NCBI RefSeq assembly: GCF_943590815.1
Contig: NZ_CALSBS010000005.1
Coordinates: forward strand, 124,001 to 188,000
DNA from: Pseudocitrobacter vendiensis
GTDB lineage: Bacteria > Pseudomonadota > Gammaproteobacteria > Enterobacterales > Enterobacteriaceae
Direction: 5' to 3'
Length of the DNA stretch: 64,000 nucleotides
Under the pieces are notes generated by a model. That model was not told where the DNA came from, did not search any database, and worked only from the letters and a program-made list of their open reading frames with translations. Within the stretch, counting starts at the first letter, position 1. Each line of letters opens with the position of its first letter. A program made the position numbers and the translations under genes. Positions 45,437-54,607 of this stretch are shown piece after piece.

Positions 45437-46121
45437 GGTGGCGTTAATGCTGGTATTTTCGGCTCAGGTGAGCGCCGCAGTTAACGTTGATCGCACACGG
45501 CTCGTATTTAGCGCTGGCGATGTCGCCCGCTCGTTGAACCTGTCTAATGATGGGGCGATGCCGATGGTGATTCAGGTATGGGCGGACGATGGCAATCCTG
45601 CCAGCACGCCGGATGTGAACCCTACGCCGGTGGTGATCATTCCTCCGGTCTTTAAGATGCTCCCGGGCGAGCTTCGGTCTTTAAAACTGATGCTCGCCTC
45701 TCGCCAGGGACTGGCTGAGGACAGGGAAACACTTTTCTGGCTCAACATATACCAGATTGCCCCCGATAACGCGGCAAGCGGCCGCGAAGGGCAAAAAGTG
45801 ATTTTGCCGCTACGATTGCGCATGAAGATATTCGTTCGCCCGGCGGGCTTGCAGCCGCCAGAGGAAAAAGATGAACGCGGGCTGCGCTTTAGCGTGAGCC
45901 CAGAGACGTTGCGGGTGGCGAACCCTTCCCCCTGGTTTATGAGCTTATCGCTTCATCTTCCAGGCCAGCAGAAACCAACCAGTATGATGATTGCGCCTCA
46001 CGGCGAAGAACAGATAAGCCGGCCTGCTTCCCTCCATTCAGGAAGTCGTCTGGTTTATGATGTGATAACCGATGACGGCAACTATCGCCGCTATCAGGCA
46101 AACCTTACCACAGGCGGGTAA
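45402..46121 (+). CDS. Periplasmic fimbrial chaperone 2
   Basis: 239 residues. Signal peptide MRNYRWWSVFSKVALMLVF, cleavage near VSA-AV. PapD-type fold: VNVDRTRLVFSAGDVARSL, PPVFKMLPGELRSLKLML and RETLFWLNIYQIAP. It differs clearly from chaperone 1 and probably serves the adhesin specifically. Last gene of the fimbrial operon. Confidence 0.92.
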   Translation: MRNYRWWSVFSKVALMLVFSAQVSAAVNVDRTRLVFSAGDVARSLNLSNDGAMPMVIQVWADDGNPASTPDVNPTPVVIIPPVFKMLPGELRSLKLMLASRQGLAEDRETLFWLNIYQIAPDNAASGREGQKVILPLRLRMKIFVRPAGLQPPEEKDERGLRFSVSPETLRVANPSPWFMSLSLHLPGQQKPTSMMIAPHGEEQISRPASLHSGSRLVYDVITDDGNYRRYQANLTTGG

Positions 46122-46126
46122 ACGTT

Positions 46127-46150
46127 CAGGGCGTCATCACAGACGCCCTG
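46127..46150. terminator. Hairpin between chaperone 2 and osmF
   Basis: CAGGGCGTC-ATCACA-GACGCCCTG perfect 9-bp stem between convergent genes; no T run. Confidence 0.6.
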
Positions 46151-46155
46151 GAATG

Positions 46156-47073
46156 TTATTTCACCAGCCCCTTCTCTTTCAGGTAGTTCGCCGCCACTTT
46201 TTTAGCATCGACGCCTTCTACCGCAATGCGGGCATTAAGCTGCTGCAGGGTTTTCTCATCCAGGCTGTCGAATACCGGTTTCAACCAGTTTTCCAGCTGC
46301 GGATATTCCTTCAGCACCGCTTCGCGCACCACCGGTGCTGGCGCATAAATCGGTTGCACACCTTTCGGATCGCTCAGGGTGACCAATCCCAGCGCAGCGA
46401 CCGGGCCATCGGTGCCGTAGGCCATCGCCGCATTCACGCCGGAGGTTTGTTGGGCCGCGGCTTTAATCGTTACCGCCGTATCGCCGCCCGCCAGTGACAA
46501 CAACTGTGGCTGGTTAAGTTTAAACGCGTAGGCTTTCTCAAAGGCCGGAAGCGCATCCGGGCGCTCGATAAACTCAGCGGACGCCGCAAGCTTAAAGCTT
46601 CCGCCCGTTTTCAGATAGCGGCTGAGGTCATCCAGTGAGGTGAGTTTGTTTTTATCCGCGAGATCCTGACGCACGGCAATGGTCCAGGTATTGTTGGCAG
46701 GCGCAGGCGTCAGCCAGATAAGATGATTTTTCTCAGCGTCGAGCTTTTTGACTTTCTCGTAGCCCTGCCGGGCATTTTTCCATGCCGCATCGTTTTCATC
46801 TTTAAAGAAGAAGGCGCCATTGCCGGTATATTCCGGGTAGATATCCAGCTCGCCGGAAGCGATCGCGCCGCGCACAACCGGCGTGGTGCCAAGCTGCACT
46901 TTGTTGACCGTTTTAACGTCGTGGCTTTCCAGCACCTGCAAAATGATGTTACCGAGCAGCGCCCCTTCGGTATCAATTTTCGAGCCGACTTTTACCGGAG
47001 ACGCCGCCTGAAGCGGCAGGCTCACGGCAGCCAGAAATGCCAGTGAACCTGCCCAGAGCTTGACGTGAGACAT
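46156..47073 (-). CDS. osmF: OsmF (YehZ), periplasmic binding protein of the YehWXY importer
   Basis: 305 residues, as in E. coli. Signal peptide ends PLQAA. An OpuAC-type binding domain: VKVGSKIDTEGALLGNIIL, QLGTTPVVRGAIASGELDIYPEYTG (shown in part) and TWTIAVRQDLADKN. In E. coli it is part of a sigmaS-controlled, low-affinity betaine-type importer. Its partners YehYXW are 7.6 kb away behind the fimbrial locus, and osmF now sits alone after the DKNYY genes on the same strand. Confidence 0.95.
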   Translation of the reverse strand: MSHVKLWAGSLAFLAAVSLPLQAASPVKVGSKIDTEGALLGNIILQVLESHDVKTVNKVQLGTTPVVRGAIASGELDIYPEYTGNGAFFFKDENDAAWKNARQGYEKVKKLDAEKNHLIWLTPAPANNTWTIAVRQDLADKNKLTSLDDLSRYLKTGGSFKLAASAEFIERPDALPAFEKAYAFKLNQPQLLSLAGGDTAVTIKAAAQQTSGVNAAMAYGTDGPVAALGLVTLSDPKGVQPIYAPAPVVREAVLKEYPQLENWLKPVFDSLDEKTLQQLNARIAVEGVDAKKVAANYLKEKGLVK

Positions 47074-47121
47074 GATACTTTCCTCATTCTTTTACTGTTG
47101 TTTTCAGAGAATTAAGGAAAA

Positions 47122-47128
47122 AGCATAG
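47122..47128 (-). promoter_or_regulatory. sigmaS-type -10 element of osmF
   Basis: CTATGCT on the minus strand, one base from the sigmaS consensus CTATACT, 49 bp before the osmF ATG. Agrees with sigmaS control known in E. coli. Confidence 0.55.
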
Positions 47129-47166
47129 TTGATAAAAATCATCTTTACCGAAAGATTCAGAAACGG

Positions 47167-48576
47167 CTACTCACTGCTCAAGCCTTCCCCGTCAAGCTCA
47201 CTGACCGGCGTAAAGTGATTATTCAGCCAATCATAATTACCTTCGACGGTGACTAAATCATGATTACCTTTACTGAGGTAGGCCGCATCCAGGTCACGCG
47301 TTTCCATACGCGCCATCTCTCCCATAGAGTCGGAGATAAAATAGAGATAGCGATCATCACGGGCGAAAGTATCGGAAGGTGTTCCGTCGGGTTTTTTCAG
47401 CCAGACCAGTGCGCCCACGGTATCAAAAGTCTGCACATCATCGCGTCCGACGAAATAGAGACGTTGGCCATATTGATTTAACCCCCTTTCCAGCTGTAGC
47501 TCGGGGTCGATAATTTTGGTCACAATCAGGGTGTTATCCAGCGGAGAGCGATACGTAAATTGATAGAGTGAATCCTTGTATTGCGCCGTGTTATCGTTCA
47601 GACGTGTAAAATGCTCAGGGTCCACGCCCTCTAACGTTTCAATACGGCAGTCGTCGCCGCTGGTTGACGCGTCGCGCGTTATCCAGGTCACTTTATCTTT
47701 CTGTATATCAAAGGTATCGAGGCAATTTTTGCCGAAGGCATAACGATGGGTGCCGTTTTTATCGCGATAGATAAGCAGCGTACCCGGCATCCAGCGCACG
47801 ATAGCGAAAGAATCAGGGTCGGTCGGCAGCGCTTTACCGTTAAGAAAAACCTGCGTTGGGGTGCGGAAAAGCGTATCCCACGGGCCGGGGTTATATCGCG
47901 TATCGCAGGTGGTACGGGGCCGTATCGGCCCGTTTTGCTCCCAGCTTTTTACGCCCAGGATGACGTAACCCTTGGCTGAGCTTATCCAGCGGCCTCGATA
48001 GTACAGATTATGACTATCTTTCAGCACATCGGCGTCATCCTGAGCCTCAGGGATCCCGCCAACGGACTGAAGTGAAGCAAAGTCCACCTGTTTCTCACCA
48101 TGATTATCATCCGTGCGCTCACCATCAAAATAGAGGCTATCTTTGTCTGCGGCAAAGCGACCATAGGCACGAAACGTGGCAGCATCCACCTTCGGCGCAT
48201 CCGGCGGGTTTTGCACAATTTTACCCGCCCATAAAATATGCTGCCCATCAGTTAGCCAGTCAAAACGCCAACCGCCATGCTTCAGCTCACGCGAATAGAC
48301 CGAGGCCATAATAAAATCGTTATTAATCTTTTTAGGTGAATCAAATCTATGAATAATTACATCAGGTACCCGCCGCAACTGACTGAATGTTACCTGCGGT
48401 AAGAGGATATCCGGGAAATGAATATTGTAATCATCCCGACTTTCTCCCACGACATATTTCGTTCCATTACCCGATTTTTGATAGAGGAAAGCTGAATATG
48501 AAACACCGGAACAGGCCTGCGCCACACCTGGGATTAGCATCATCAGTGAGGTAAGGTAAAGGCACTTTCTTAACAT
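47167..48576 (-). CDS. DKNYY-repeat envelope protein 1
   Basis: 469 residues. Signal peptide MLRKCLYLTSLMMLIPG, cleavage near AQA-CSG; the Cys next to the cleavage site is not in a good lipobox. The mature part is a chain of short repeats of the DKNYY family (KDSLYFDGERTDD, KDSHNLYYRGRW, DRYLYFISDSM, DGQHILWAGKI), each a strand-turn-strand unit, likely forming a beta-propeller or solenoid. It shares the KDSLYF-GERTD block with its neighbour. Role unknown; the DKNYY fold is widespread in Bacteroidetes and Proteobacteria envelopes. Confidence 0.8.
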   Translation of the reverse strand: MLRKCLYLTSLMMLIPGVAQACSGVSYSAFLYQKSGNGTKYVVGESRDDYNIHFPDILLPQVTFSQLRRVPDVIIHRFDSPKKINNDFIMASVYSRELKHGGWRFDWLTDGQHILWAGKIVQNPPDAPKVDAATFRAYGRFAADKDSLYFDGERTDDNHGEKQVDFASLQSVGGIPEAQDDADVLKDSHNLYYRGRWISSAKGYVILGVKSWEQNGPIRPRTTCDTRYNPGPWDTLFRTPTQVFLNGKALPTDPDSFAIVRWMPGTLLIYRDKNGTHRYAFGKNCLDTFDIQKDKVTWITRDASTSGDDCRIETLEGVDPEHFTRLNDNTAQYKDSLYQFTYRSPLDNTLIVTKIIDPELQLERGLNQYGQRLYFVGRDDVQTFDTVGALVWLKKPDGTPSDTFARDDRYLYFISDSMGEMARMETRDLDAAYLSKGNHDLVTVEGNYDWLNNHFTPVSELDGEGLSSE

Positions 48577-48600
48577 GACATCATCCTGATTTTACGGGTG

Positions 48601-49797
48601 TTAACGAGAGCTTTTAATAAGTAACTCAATCTCTTCATTGGTAATATTCCGCAGTGGTATCCATTGACCTGATGTTGGAATGTATTGTTGTAAAAGCCCT
48701 TCGCCATCGCGCGCACCAAGGGGTTGACGAAATAACTGCCCATCTGCATTTAGAAAAACACGAAGATCAAAACGTTCCTCCGGAGTAATATACTCATTTT
48801 TAATCTCAGCAAACTCTTTCGGGCTAACAATGCTCAGTTTCGCATCCGGTTCCAGTGAACTAAATTTCACCAGATAGACACGATCTTTATAAATTCCCAC
48901 GCGCTCATTCAGCCGATAAAAATATTCCGGGTCGACGCCCTCCAGCGTCTCGACCACGCAGTCATGGCGAGTACCAACGGTAGAGCGGCGTTTAAGCCAG
49001 GTCACGCTATCCGAGCGAATATCAAATACCCGGCAGTTTTTCTCTTCATCGCCGATGGTATATTCATGCTCGCCGTTTTTATCGCGATAAATCAGCAGAG
49101 AACCGGGCATCCAGCGCACCACCTGAAAAGTGTCCGCATCCGTATTGATAGGTATACCATTAACAAAAACCTGGGTTGCCGTGCGGGCAAGAGAATCGTT
49201 CACCTCGCGATGCCGTGCCGGATCGTACAGTAAAGAGCCCTGTTCAGCATCGTCGCGCCACGCCAGTACTTCGAATCCCGTTGCGTCTGCGAGCCAGCGC
49301 CCCATAAAGTAAAGATTATTTTTGTCTTTTAGTAGCCCGTAAATCTCCGTGGCTTCAAGCGTCGCCATATCGACACGCTTATCGCCGAGATTGTTGTCAG
49401 TGCGCTCGCCGTTAAAATAGAGCGACTTTTTATCCGCCGCAAACTCACCGAAGGCCTGAAACGTAGCCGCGTCAACCCGTGGCGTATTTTCCGGGTTACG
49501 GAGTATCTTTCCGGCCCACAATACATAGTGGCCATCGCTGACATAGGCGTGCTCGCAGCTCTCTTCGCAATACCAGTAATCCGGGTTAATTTTTACCAGA
49601 GGAGCTTTGTTTTCCGGGCGGGATAAATCGGCAATACGGCTTAGCCGAACATAATTGACGTCGGGCAAATGAGAGAGCACATCACCGTCATAAAGATAAA
49701 CGGTTTCGCCATCCTTTAACTGATACTCGTATTCTGCAGCGCTGGCCGAGGTTGCCAGTAAGCACATCCCCGCGAATAACCATCCTTGTCTGAACAT
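48601..49797 (-). CDS. DKNYY-repeat envelope protein 2
   Basis: 398 residues from MFRQGWLFAG; 15 further codons are open upstream, but AAGG lies 6 bases before this ATG and the signal peptide (to SASA-AE) begins here. DKNYY-type repeats (DGHYVLWAGKI, KKSLYFNGERTDN, KNNLYFMGRWL, KDRVYLVKFSS). It is clearly a paralogue of the following gene, 24 bp away, and the two form an operon with this one first. Likely periplasmic or surface-exposed. Function unknown. Confidence 0.8.
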   Translation of the reverse strand: MFRQGWLFAGMCLLATSASAAEYEYQLKDGETVYLYDGDVLSHLPDVNYVRLSRIADLSRPENKAPLVKINPDYWYCEESCEHAYVSDGHYVLWAGKILRNPENTPRVDAATFQAFGEFAADKKSLYFNGERTDNNLGDKRVDMATLEATEIYGLLKDKNNLYFMGRWLADATGFEVLAWRDDAEQGSLLYDPARHREVNDSLARTATQVFVNGIPINTDADTFQVVRWMPGSLLIYRDKNGEHEYTIGDEEKNCRVFDIRSDSVTWLKRRSTVGTRHDCVVETLEGVDPEYFYRLNERVGIYKDRVYLVKFSSLEPDAKLSIVSPKEFAEIKNEYITPEERFDLRVFLNADGQLFRQPLGARDGEGLLQQYIPTSGQWIPLRNITNEEIELLIKSSR

Positions 49798-49914
49798 AGC
49801 TGGCCTTATCCTGTCGTTCCTGATGCGGATATATAGGCGCAACGTTGTATGAAAATCCAGCGCGCTGAGAATTTTTAGGAATTCATCAAACGCGCCGGGT
49901 AATAGCTACAAGAT

Positions 49915-49993
49915 TGCCTGATGCGCTACGCTTATCAGGCCTACGCGATTTATATTTTGTAGGCCGGATAAGGCGTTTACGCCGTATCCGGCA
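49915..49993. repeat. BIME upstream of the DKNYY operon
   Basis: TGCCTGATGCGCTACG to TTATCAGGCC, then GTAGGCCGGATAAGGCG to CGCCGTATCCGGCA in the opposite orientation. Confidence 0.88.
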
Positions 49994-50029
49994 AGGGCAA
50001 AGCGCACTGTGTCAGCAAGGTGAGTGACT

Positions 50030-51265
50030 TTATTTTTCCTGAGGCACCTTTAACGGTATCGCCAGCACACTGGCGGCGAAATAAAGTATCGCAATCACCC
50101 ACAGCGTACCTTCCACGCCGAGCGGGTCGACGCATAGCGTGACAATCAGCGGCCCGGCGAAGTTGCTTAGGCCAGATCCTAAATTAAGGCAGGAAATCGC
50201 CGCTCCTTTGTTTTCCGGCAGCAGCGCGGGGATCAGCGCGCTCAGCGGGCCGAATGCGCCCAGGCCGATGGCGTAAATAGCCAGCGCAGCAAACAACGCC
50301 ACTCCGCTATTGCCGAACAGTACAGGGGCGTAACACACCGCCAGCGACGCTGCGCCGCACAGCGTGCCGGAGAAAAAGACCACGGTTTTACGCCAGCCAA
50401 TGGTATCGCCCAGCCAACCGAAGAAGTATCCGGCAAAGATATTCAGCACATTGACCAGCCCCCAGATAGTCAGCCACTCCTGAATGCTGAAACCGAAGCG
50501 CGGCAGGTAAACCGGCATCAAAATGACCAGTGAAAATTTACCGATATCGTTGATGGTTTTTACCAGCACTGCCAGGCGCATTTTCGGCTCGCGCGCCAGC
50601 ACCATCAGCCCTTCGCCCAGCGCCGGTAAGATTTTACTATCTGACTCGCGCTCGGGCTGTGCCCGGTTAAGCACCAGCGCGCATCCGCTGCCCGCCAGCA
50701 CAAAAACGAAGCCAATCAACAAGGTAGCCGTTTCCCCACTGTGCGGGATCATAAAGCCCGAAAACCACGGTGCGACGATGGTCATGCCCACGCCAAAAGC
50801 AATCCAGAACCAGGAAACCGCCCGTCCCAGAATGCGCATTTCACAGCACTGGTTAATCCACACCAGAAACGAGTAGGCAAAAAGTGGATACGCCACCCCG
50901 CGCAGCGCATAACTGGCGACCATCAACGGATAGTCACCGTTGGGCAGCGCCCAGAAGATAAACGGCACCGAGCCGATAAAATAAACCAGCGTCGCCGCCC
51001 ACATCAGGCGACGAATCCCCAGCACGCCTGCGCCAATCCCGGAGAACCAGGAAACCAGCGCCACGCACAGGCCGAAGACCGACGACATCATGCTGATGTC
51101 GCGTGCGTCAAAGCCGCGCTGTTGCAACAGCGACGCGAGCCAACTTTGCTCGATAGTCGCGCCGGTAATAAACAAAAAGACGCCAATAAAGCCCCACAGC
51201 AGCTGGCGAGGAAGGCCAATTCGCGCCCAGATCCCTTGTTGAAGGTACACGCTATGTTCAGTCAT
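50030..51265 (-). CDS. MFS transporter of the glycan-use operon
   Basis: 411 residues, 12 predicted membrane helices; RbtT/DalT-like polyol or sugar-acid transporter group. Family features include the GAGVLGIRRLMWAA loop between helices 2 and 3 and the conserved central GDTIGWRKTVVFF. Third gene of the GH28 operon, separated from the second by 53 bp that hold a strong hairpin, so it may be expressed at a lower level. A monosaccharide released by GH28 or its derivative is a possible substrate. Confidence 0.8.
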   Translation of the reverse strand: MTEHSVYLQQGIWARIGLPRQLLWGFIGVFLFITGATIEQSWLASLLQQRGFDARDISMMSSVFGLCVALVSWFSGIGAGVLGIRRLMWAATLVYFIGSVPFIFWALPNGDYPLMVASYALRGVAYPLFAYSFLVWINQCCEMRILGRAVSWFWIAFGVGMTIVAPWFSGFMIPHSGETATLLIGFVFVLAGSGCALVLNRAQPERESDSKILPALGEGLMVLAREPKMRLAVLVKTINDIGKFSLVILMPVYLPRFGFSIQEWLTIWGLVNVLNIFAGYFFGWLGDTIGWRKTVVFFSGTLCGAASLAVCYAPVLFGNSGVALFAALAIYAIGLGAFGPLSALIPALLPENKGAAISCLNLGSGLSNFAGPLIVTLCVDPLGVEGTLWVIAILYFAASVLAIPLKVPQEK

Positions 51266-51285
51266 AAATATCAGCCAAAAAGTAA

Positions 51286-51308
51286 GCCCGGCGCACAGTG
51301 CGCCGGGC
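51286..51308 (-). terminator. Intra-operon hairpin/terminator
   Basis: GCCCGGCGCA pairs with TGCGCCGGGC; on the minus strand TTACTTTTTGG follows. It lies between the GPH symporter and MFS genes and is a candidate partial terminator. Confidence 0.65.
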
Positions 51309-51318
51309 GGGTCAATAA

Positions 51319-52878
51319 TTACGCGCTCTTCAACTGCACCGCGTTTTCTTTCGCTTTCATCAGGCTGCGGTTTACACAGCCGACGGTGTTATCTCCCCAG
51401 CACTGCTCGTAAGGCATGCCGGTCAGCGACTCAATAACCTCTTTGGTTTCGGCGGTGACTGTCGCTTTACTGCCCCCCTGTTTCAGGCGCGCCACTTCAT
51501 CGTTGAGAATCGCATGGGTACGACCATTCACTTTGAACTGGAAGGCAGACCAGATACCCCACGCGGTGAGGATCACCGGGAGAATAATCATAATGGCAAG
51601 GATCATGTTGATAGCTGATTGTGGCTGGCTCGCCTGACCGGTAACAAAACCGGACATCTGCAACGCTACGCCCACCAGGAAGATAGACAGCGCCTGAGAA
51701 GCTTTACGCAGCAGGCTCATAAAGCCGGCAAAAATCCCTTCACGACGATTACAGGTAAGAATTTCATCCACATCCGCCACGAAGGTGTAGTTGTTCCACG
51801 GAATGGAGTAGATACCGCCGCGCGCCAGGCCCGCAATCCCTGCTGCCAGATAAAGCAGCGCCATGCTGGTTGATCCGCTCAGGTAGGTAAAGGTGAACAA
51901 AGCAAAGGCAATTAACGCCATGCTGGCCTGGGTGGCAAACGCGCGAGACGGCGAGTAGCGCAGGGTCAGCCAGGTGGCGACGCCGACACCGAAGAATTGC
52001 AGGCCGTTAATCGCACTCAACAAGTTTGAAGCCACAATCGACGAGGTAGAGAGCGCAAACACCACGAAGTAGGTGAAGACGGAGTTAAAGATATCCTGCC
52101 CCACGGAACCGCCCAGATACATACCCAGGTGGGAACGGAATGTTTTGATTTTTAACGTAGAAACAAAGTCGTAGTAGATATTGAAAATACGCGTGGAAAG
52201 CGGCAGTTTCTCGGCGGCGTCGATGGTGCGCTCACTTTGTTCGATCTCTTCGAGTGAGCGTTCCCAGGTGCCGAAATAGACGAAGAACAGCACGACCATA
52301 AACGACACCGTGAAAATTGCCCCGGCGTAAAAGAAGGAATCCGCTGAATCGGAACCAAAATAGTTAATCAGACGCCCTGGCAGAAACGCAGCGGTAAATC
52401 CTGCAAACTGCGCGATATACATACGCGCGCTGGTCAGTTTCGACCGTTTGGTGAAATCGGAGGTCATTTCCGCCGATAGGGTATCGTACGGAATCAAAAT
52501 CATCGAATAGACGATTTCAAACAGAATGTAGACCAGCAGATACATCCAGTAATTGAAGCCTTCAACCCACAGCAGGCTGTACACCGAGACCAGCGGAATG
52601 CTGAGCAGCAGGAAGAAGCGGCGACGGCCAAAGCGGCGGCCCAGCCAGGTTTTGTGGAAGTTATCGGAAATGTAGCCCATTAGCGGGCACATGATCACAT
52701 CGACAATACGCGCGACCGCAAACAGCGACCCGGCCTCAATTGGCGTCAGGCCGCAGAAGGTGGTTAAGAAGAACAGCAACCAGGCGCTGACCAGCGTAAA
52801 GGCTCCCGAGCCAATCACATCCGCCAGGCCGTAACAGACATAGTTATGGAGTTTTATCTCCCTGACTTTTTTTATCAT
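51319..52878 (-). CDS. GPH-family symporter (RhiT/TogT-type oligouronide transporter)
   Basis: 519 residues, about 12 helices. Glycoside-pentoside-hexuronide family: LHNYVCYGLADVIGSGAF at the N-terminus, DVIMCPLMGYISDNFHKTW (motif of helices 2-3), IPYDTLSAEMTSDFTKRSKL. The long size (about 500) and C-terminal extension resemble RhiT, which takes up rhamnogalacturonides or oligogalacturonides. The GH28 gene directly upstream fits that role; the exact sugar is inferred. Confidence 0.82.
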   Translation of the reverse strand: MIKKVREIKLHNYVCYGLADVIGSGAFTLVSAWLLFFLTTFCGLTPIEAGSLFAVARIVDVIMCPLMGYISDNFHKTWLGRRFGRRRFFLLLSIPLVSVYSLLWVEGFNYWMYLLVYILFEIVYSMILIPYDTLSAEMTSDFTKRSKLTSARMYIAQFAGFTAAFLPGRLINYFGSDSADSFFYAGAIFTVSFMVVLFFVYFGTWERSLEEIEQSERTIDAAEKLPLSTRIFNIYYDFVSTLKIKTFRSHLGMYLGGSVGQDIFNSVFTYFVVFALSTSSIVASNLLSAINGLQFFGVGVATWLTLRYSPSRAFATQASMALIAFALFTFTYLSGSTSMALLYLAAGIAGLARGGIYSIPWNNYTFVADVDEILTCNRREGIFAGFMSLLRKASQALSIFLVGVALQMSGFVTGQASQPQSAINMILAIMIILPVILTAWGIWSAFQFKVNGRTHAILNDEVARLKQGGSKATVTAETKEVIESLTGMPYEQCWGDNTVGCVNRSLMKAKENAVQLKSA

Positions 52879-52944
52879 TTTTCCATCCCCTTAAACTGAC
52901 ATCCGGCGATAGCGGCCCCAGAGCCGCGCCGCCGCTCTGAATGC

Positions 52945-54282
52945 TTATTTTCCGTTCACTATCACGACGTCCTGCGAATGCCAGCCCGCAGGCAGCGGCG
53001 TCGGGCGCACAGCGTTGAATTCACGCAGCACCAGCCCAGTAACGCCATCGGCATACAACGCCGGGAGCCCGCCTGGATACAGCTCGACGCCCCATGCACG
53101 CCCGGTTTCCGGATTCACCAGATAGGCATTATCGAGCCCCATCCCGGTCGGTTTCGCCGGGTTACACGGTGGACGAACGTCAAAGCAGCCCTGCTCCTGC
53201 GCATCGCCCTGCACCTGCTGTAGCTGAACGCCGTTGAACGTGACGTCATGAATATCGCCTGCGGTTTCACTGTGCAGGTTGATTGCCCCTTCACTGATGC
53301 CGGAAATATTGCTGAAGGTGATGTGCTGAATCTGCCCGGCGGCAACCTGCGGGTCGCGACGGCGGGCGGAGAGATACACCGGGTCAGCCTTTCCCCAATG
53401 GCATGGATGACCGTGACTGCAATCGAACAGAATGTTGCTGAAGCTCATCTGACTGAACACGCCGCCATCGCGCGACACCAGGCCGATGCCTCGATTGGAC
53501 TCAAAAATGGTGCAATTGCTGACGACGATATGGCTGATATCCGCCGCCGTTTCAGTACCCACTTTAATGGCGCAGCTTTTCGAGCGAATGATGCAGTTGT
53601 TCACCACCACGTGGCGGGTTGGCTGTTGTAATGCAGGCGCTTTACGGGTGGTTTTCAGGCAAATGCCGTCATCGGCAGCGCTGAAGTAACTGTCGCTGAT
53701 ATGCACAAACTGACAGCTATCGAGATCCAGCGCGTCGGTATTAGAGAGCGCCAGGTCGTTATCAATCGTTAAGCGATGAATGAAAATATGTTTGCAGCTC
53801 ACCAGATGCGCGGTCCACATCGGCGAATCCGCCAGCGTGATATCGCAAAGGCGCACCTGCTCGCAACCTTCCAGCACCAGCAGACGCGGGCGCTGCGCGG
53901 CAGGCTGGCGATAACCCTGCGCATCCGCCTGCGGCGCAAACCAGGCAGCCGCATTGCCTTCCACGCGCCCTTCCCCGCTGAGGGTAATCTGTTGCTGATT
54001 GCGGGCGTACAACAGCGCCATATGTGACAACTCGGCCATAGACTGCGTCAGGTCTGCCGGGTAATCCGCCACGTTCGGGCTTGCGCGCAAGCAGGCCCCG
54101 GCCTCCAGGTGCAAGGTAAAATGGGAAGGTAGCACCAGCGTGCCGGTCAACCAGATACCGGGCGGGATGGTCAGCGTGCCGCCGCCAGCCGCCGCCAGGG
54201 TATCAATCATCTGCTGCAACTGTGCCGTAACCGGACGCGTGCCGGTGTTATCGAGCCCGGCCTGTTCGAGGGAGAGTTTCAT
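52945..54282 (-). CDS. Cytoplasmic GH28 glycosidase (polygalacturonase family)
   Basis: 445 residues without a signal peptide, so it acts on imported oligomers. Right-handed beta-helix with GH28 active-site signatures: NTDALDLDSC (NTD), AADDGICLK (DD), and the following CAIKVGTE and SNRGIGLVSRDGG in place of the usual G-H-G and R-I-K. The changed GHG motif suggests an exo-acting or altered specificity. First gene of the operon with the GPH and MFS transporters. Confidence 0.85.
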   Translation of the reverse strand: MKLSLEQAGLDNTGTRPVTAQLQQMIDTLAAAGGGTLTIPPGIWLTGTLVLPSHFTLHLEAGACLRASPNVADYPADLTQSMAELSHMALLYARNQQQITLSGEGRVEGNAAAWFAPQADAQGYRQPAAQRPRLLVLEGCEQVRLCDITLADSPMWTAHLVSCKHIFIHRLTIDNDLALSNTDALDLDSCQFVHISDSYFSAADDGICLKTTRKAPALQQPTRHVVVNNCIIRSKSCAIKVGTETAADISHIVVSNCTIFESNRGIGLVSRDGGVFSQMSFSNILFDCSHGHPCHWGKADPVYLSARRRDPQVAAGQIQHITFSNISGISEGAINLHSETAGDIHDVTFNGVQLQQVQGDAQEQGCFDVRPPCNPAKPTGMGLDNAYLVNPETGRAWGVELYPGGLPALYADGVTGLVLREFNAVRPTPLPAGWHSQDVVIVNGK

Positions 54283-54607
54283 TGCGCTACCTGTTTAATT
54301 TTCGATAGCCGCATTTAACGAAGTTTTCGCCCTTTGCTCGCGCGCTGTATCCAGGCTTTTTTACGTAATAGTGAAAATCATCACGTCCGCCAGACGGGGG
54401 ATAAATAGCTTTTGATGGCGCGCACAAAATCAACGCGGTCGTGGAAAGAGGAATGCGTTGAACGTCACATTTTCATGTGCGATGAGGAATAAAAGAACGC
54501 GCAAAACGGGGGTGACGACGAAATGTTATCGCTGAAGGTGATGATGTTCACGGAAGTAGGAAATTGATGGGAGATGGGGATTGATTTTTGGTTGGTGCGG
54601 TGGGTTT
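54283..54607. promoter_or_regulatory. Promoter region of the GH28 operon
   Basis: 325 bp without a gene. No convincing KdgR-like operator or CRP site was found by eye. No regulator gene is next to this operon. Confidence 0.4.
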
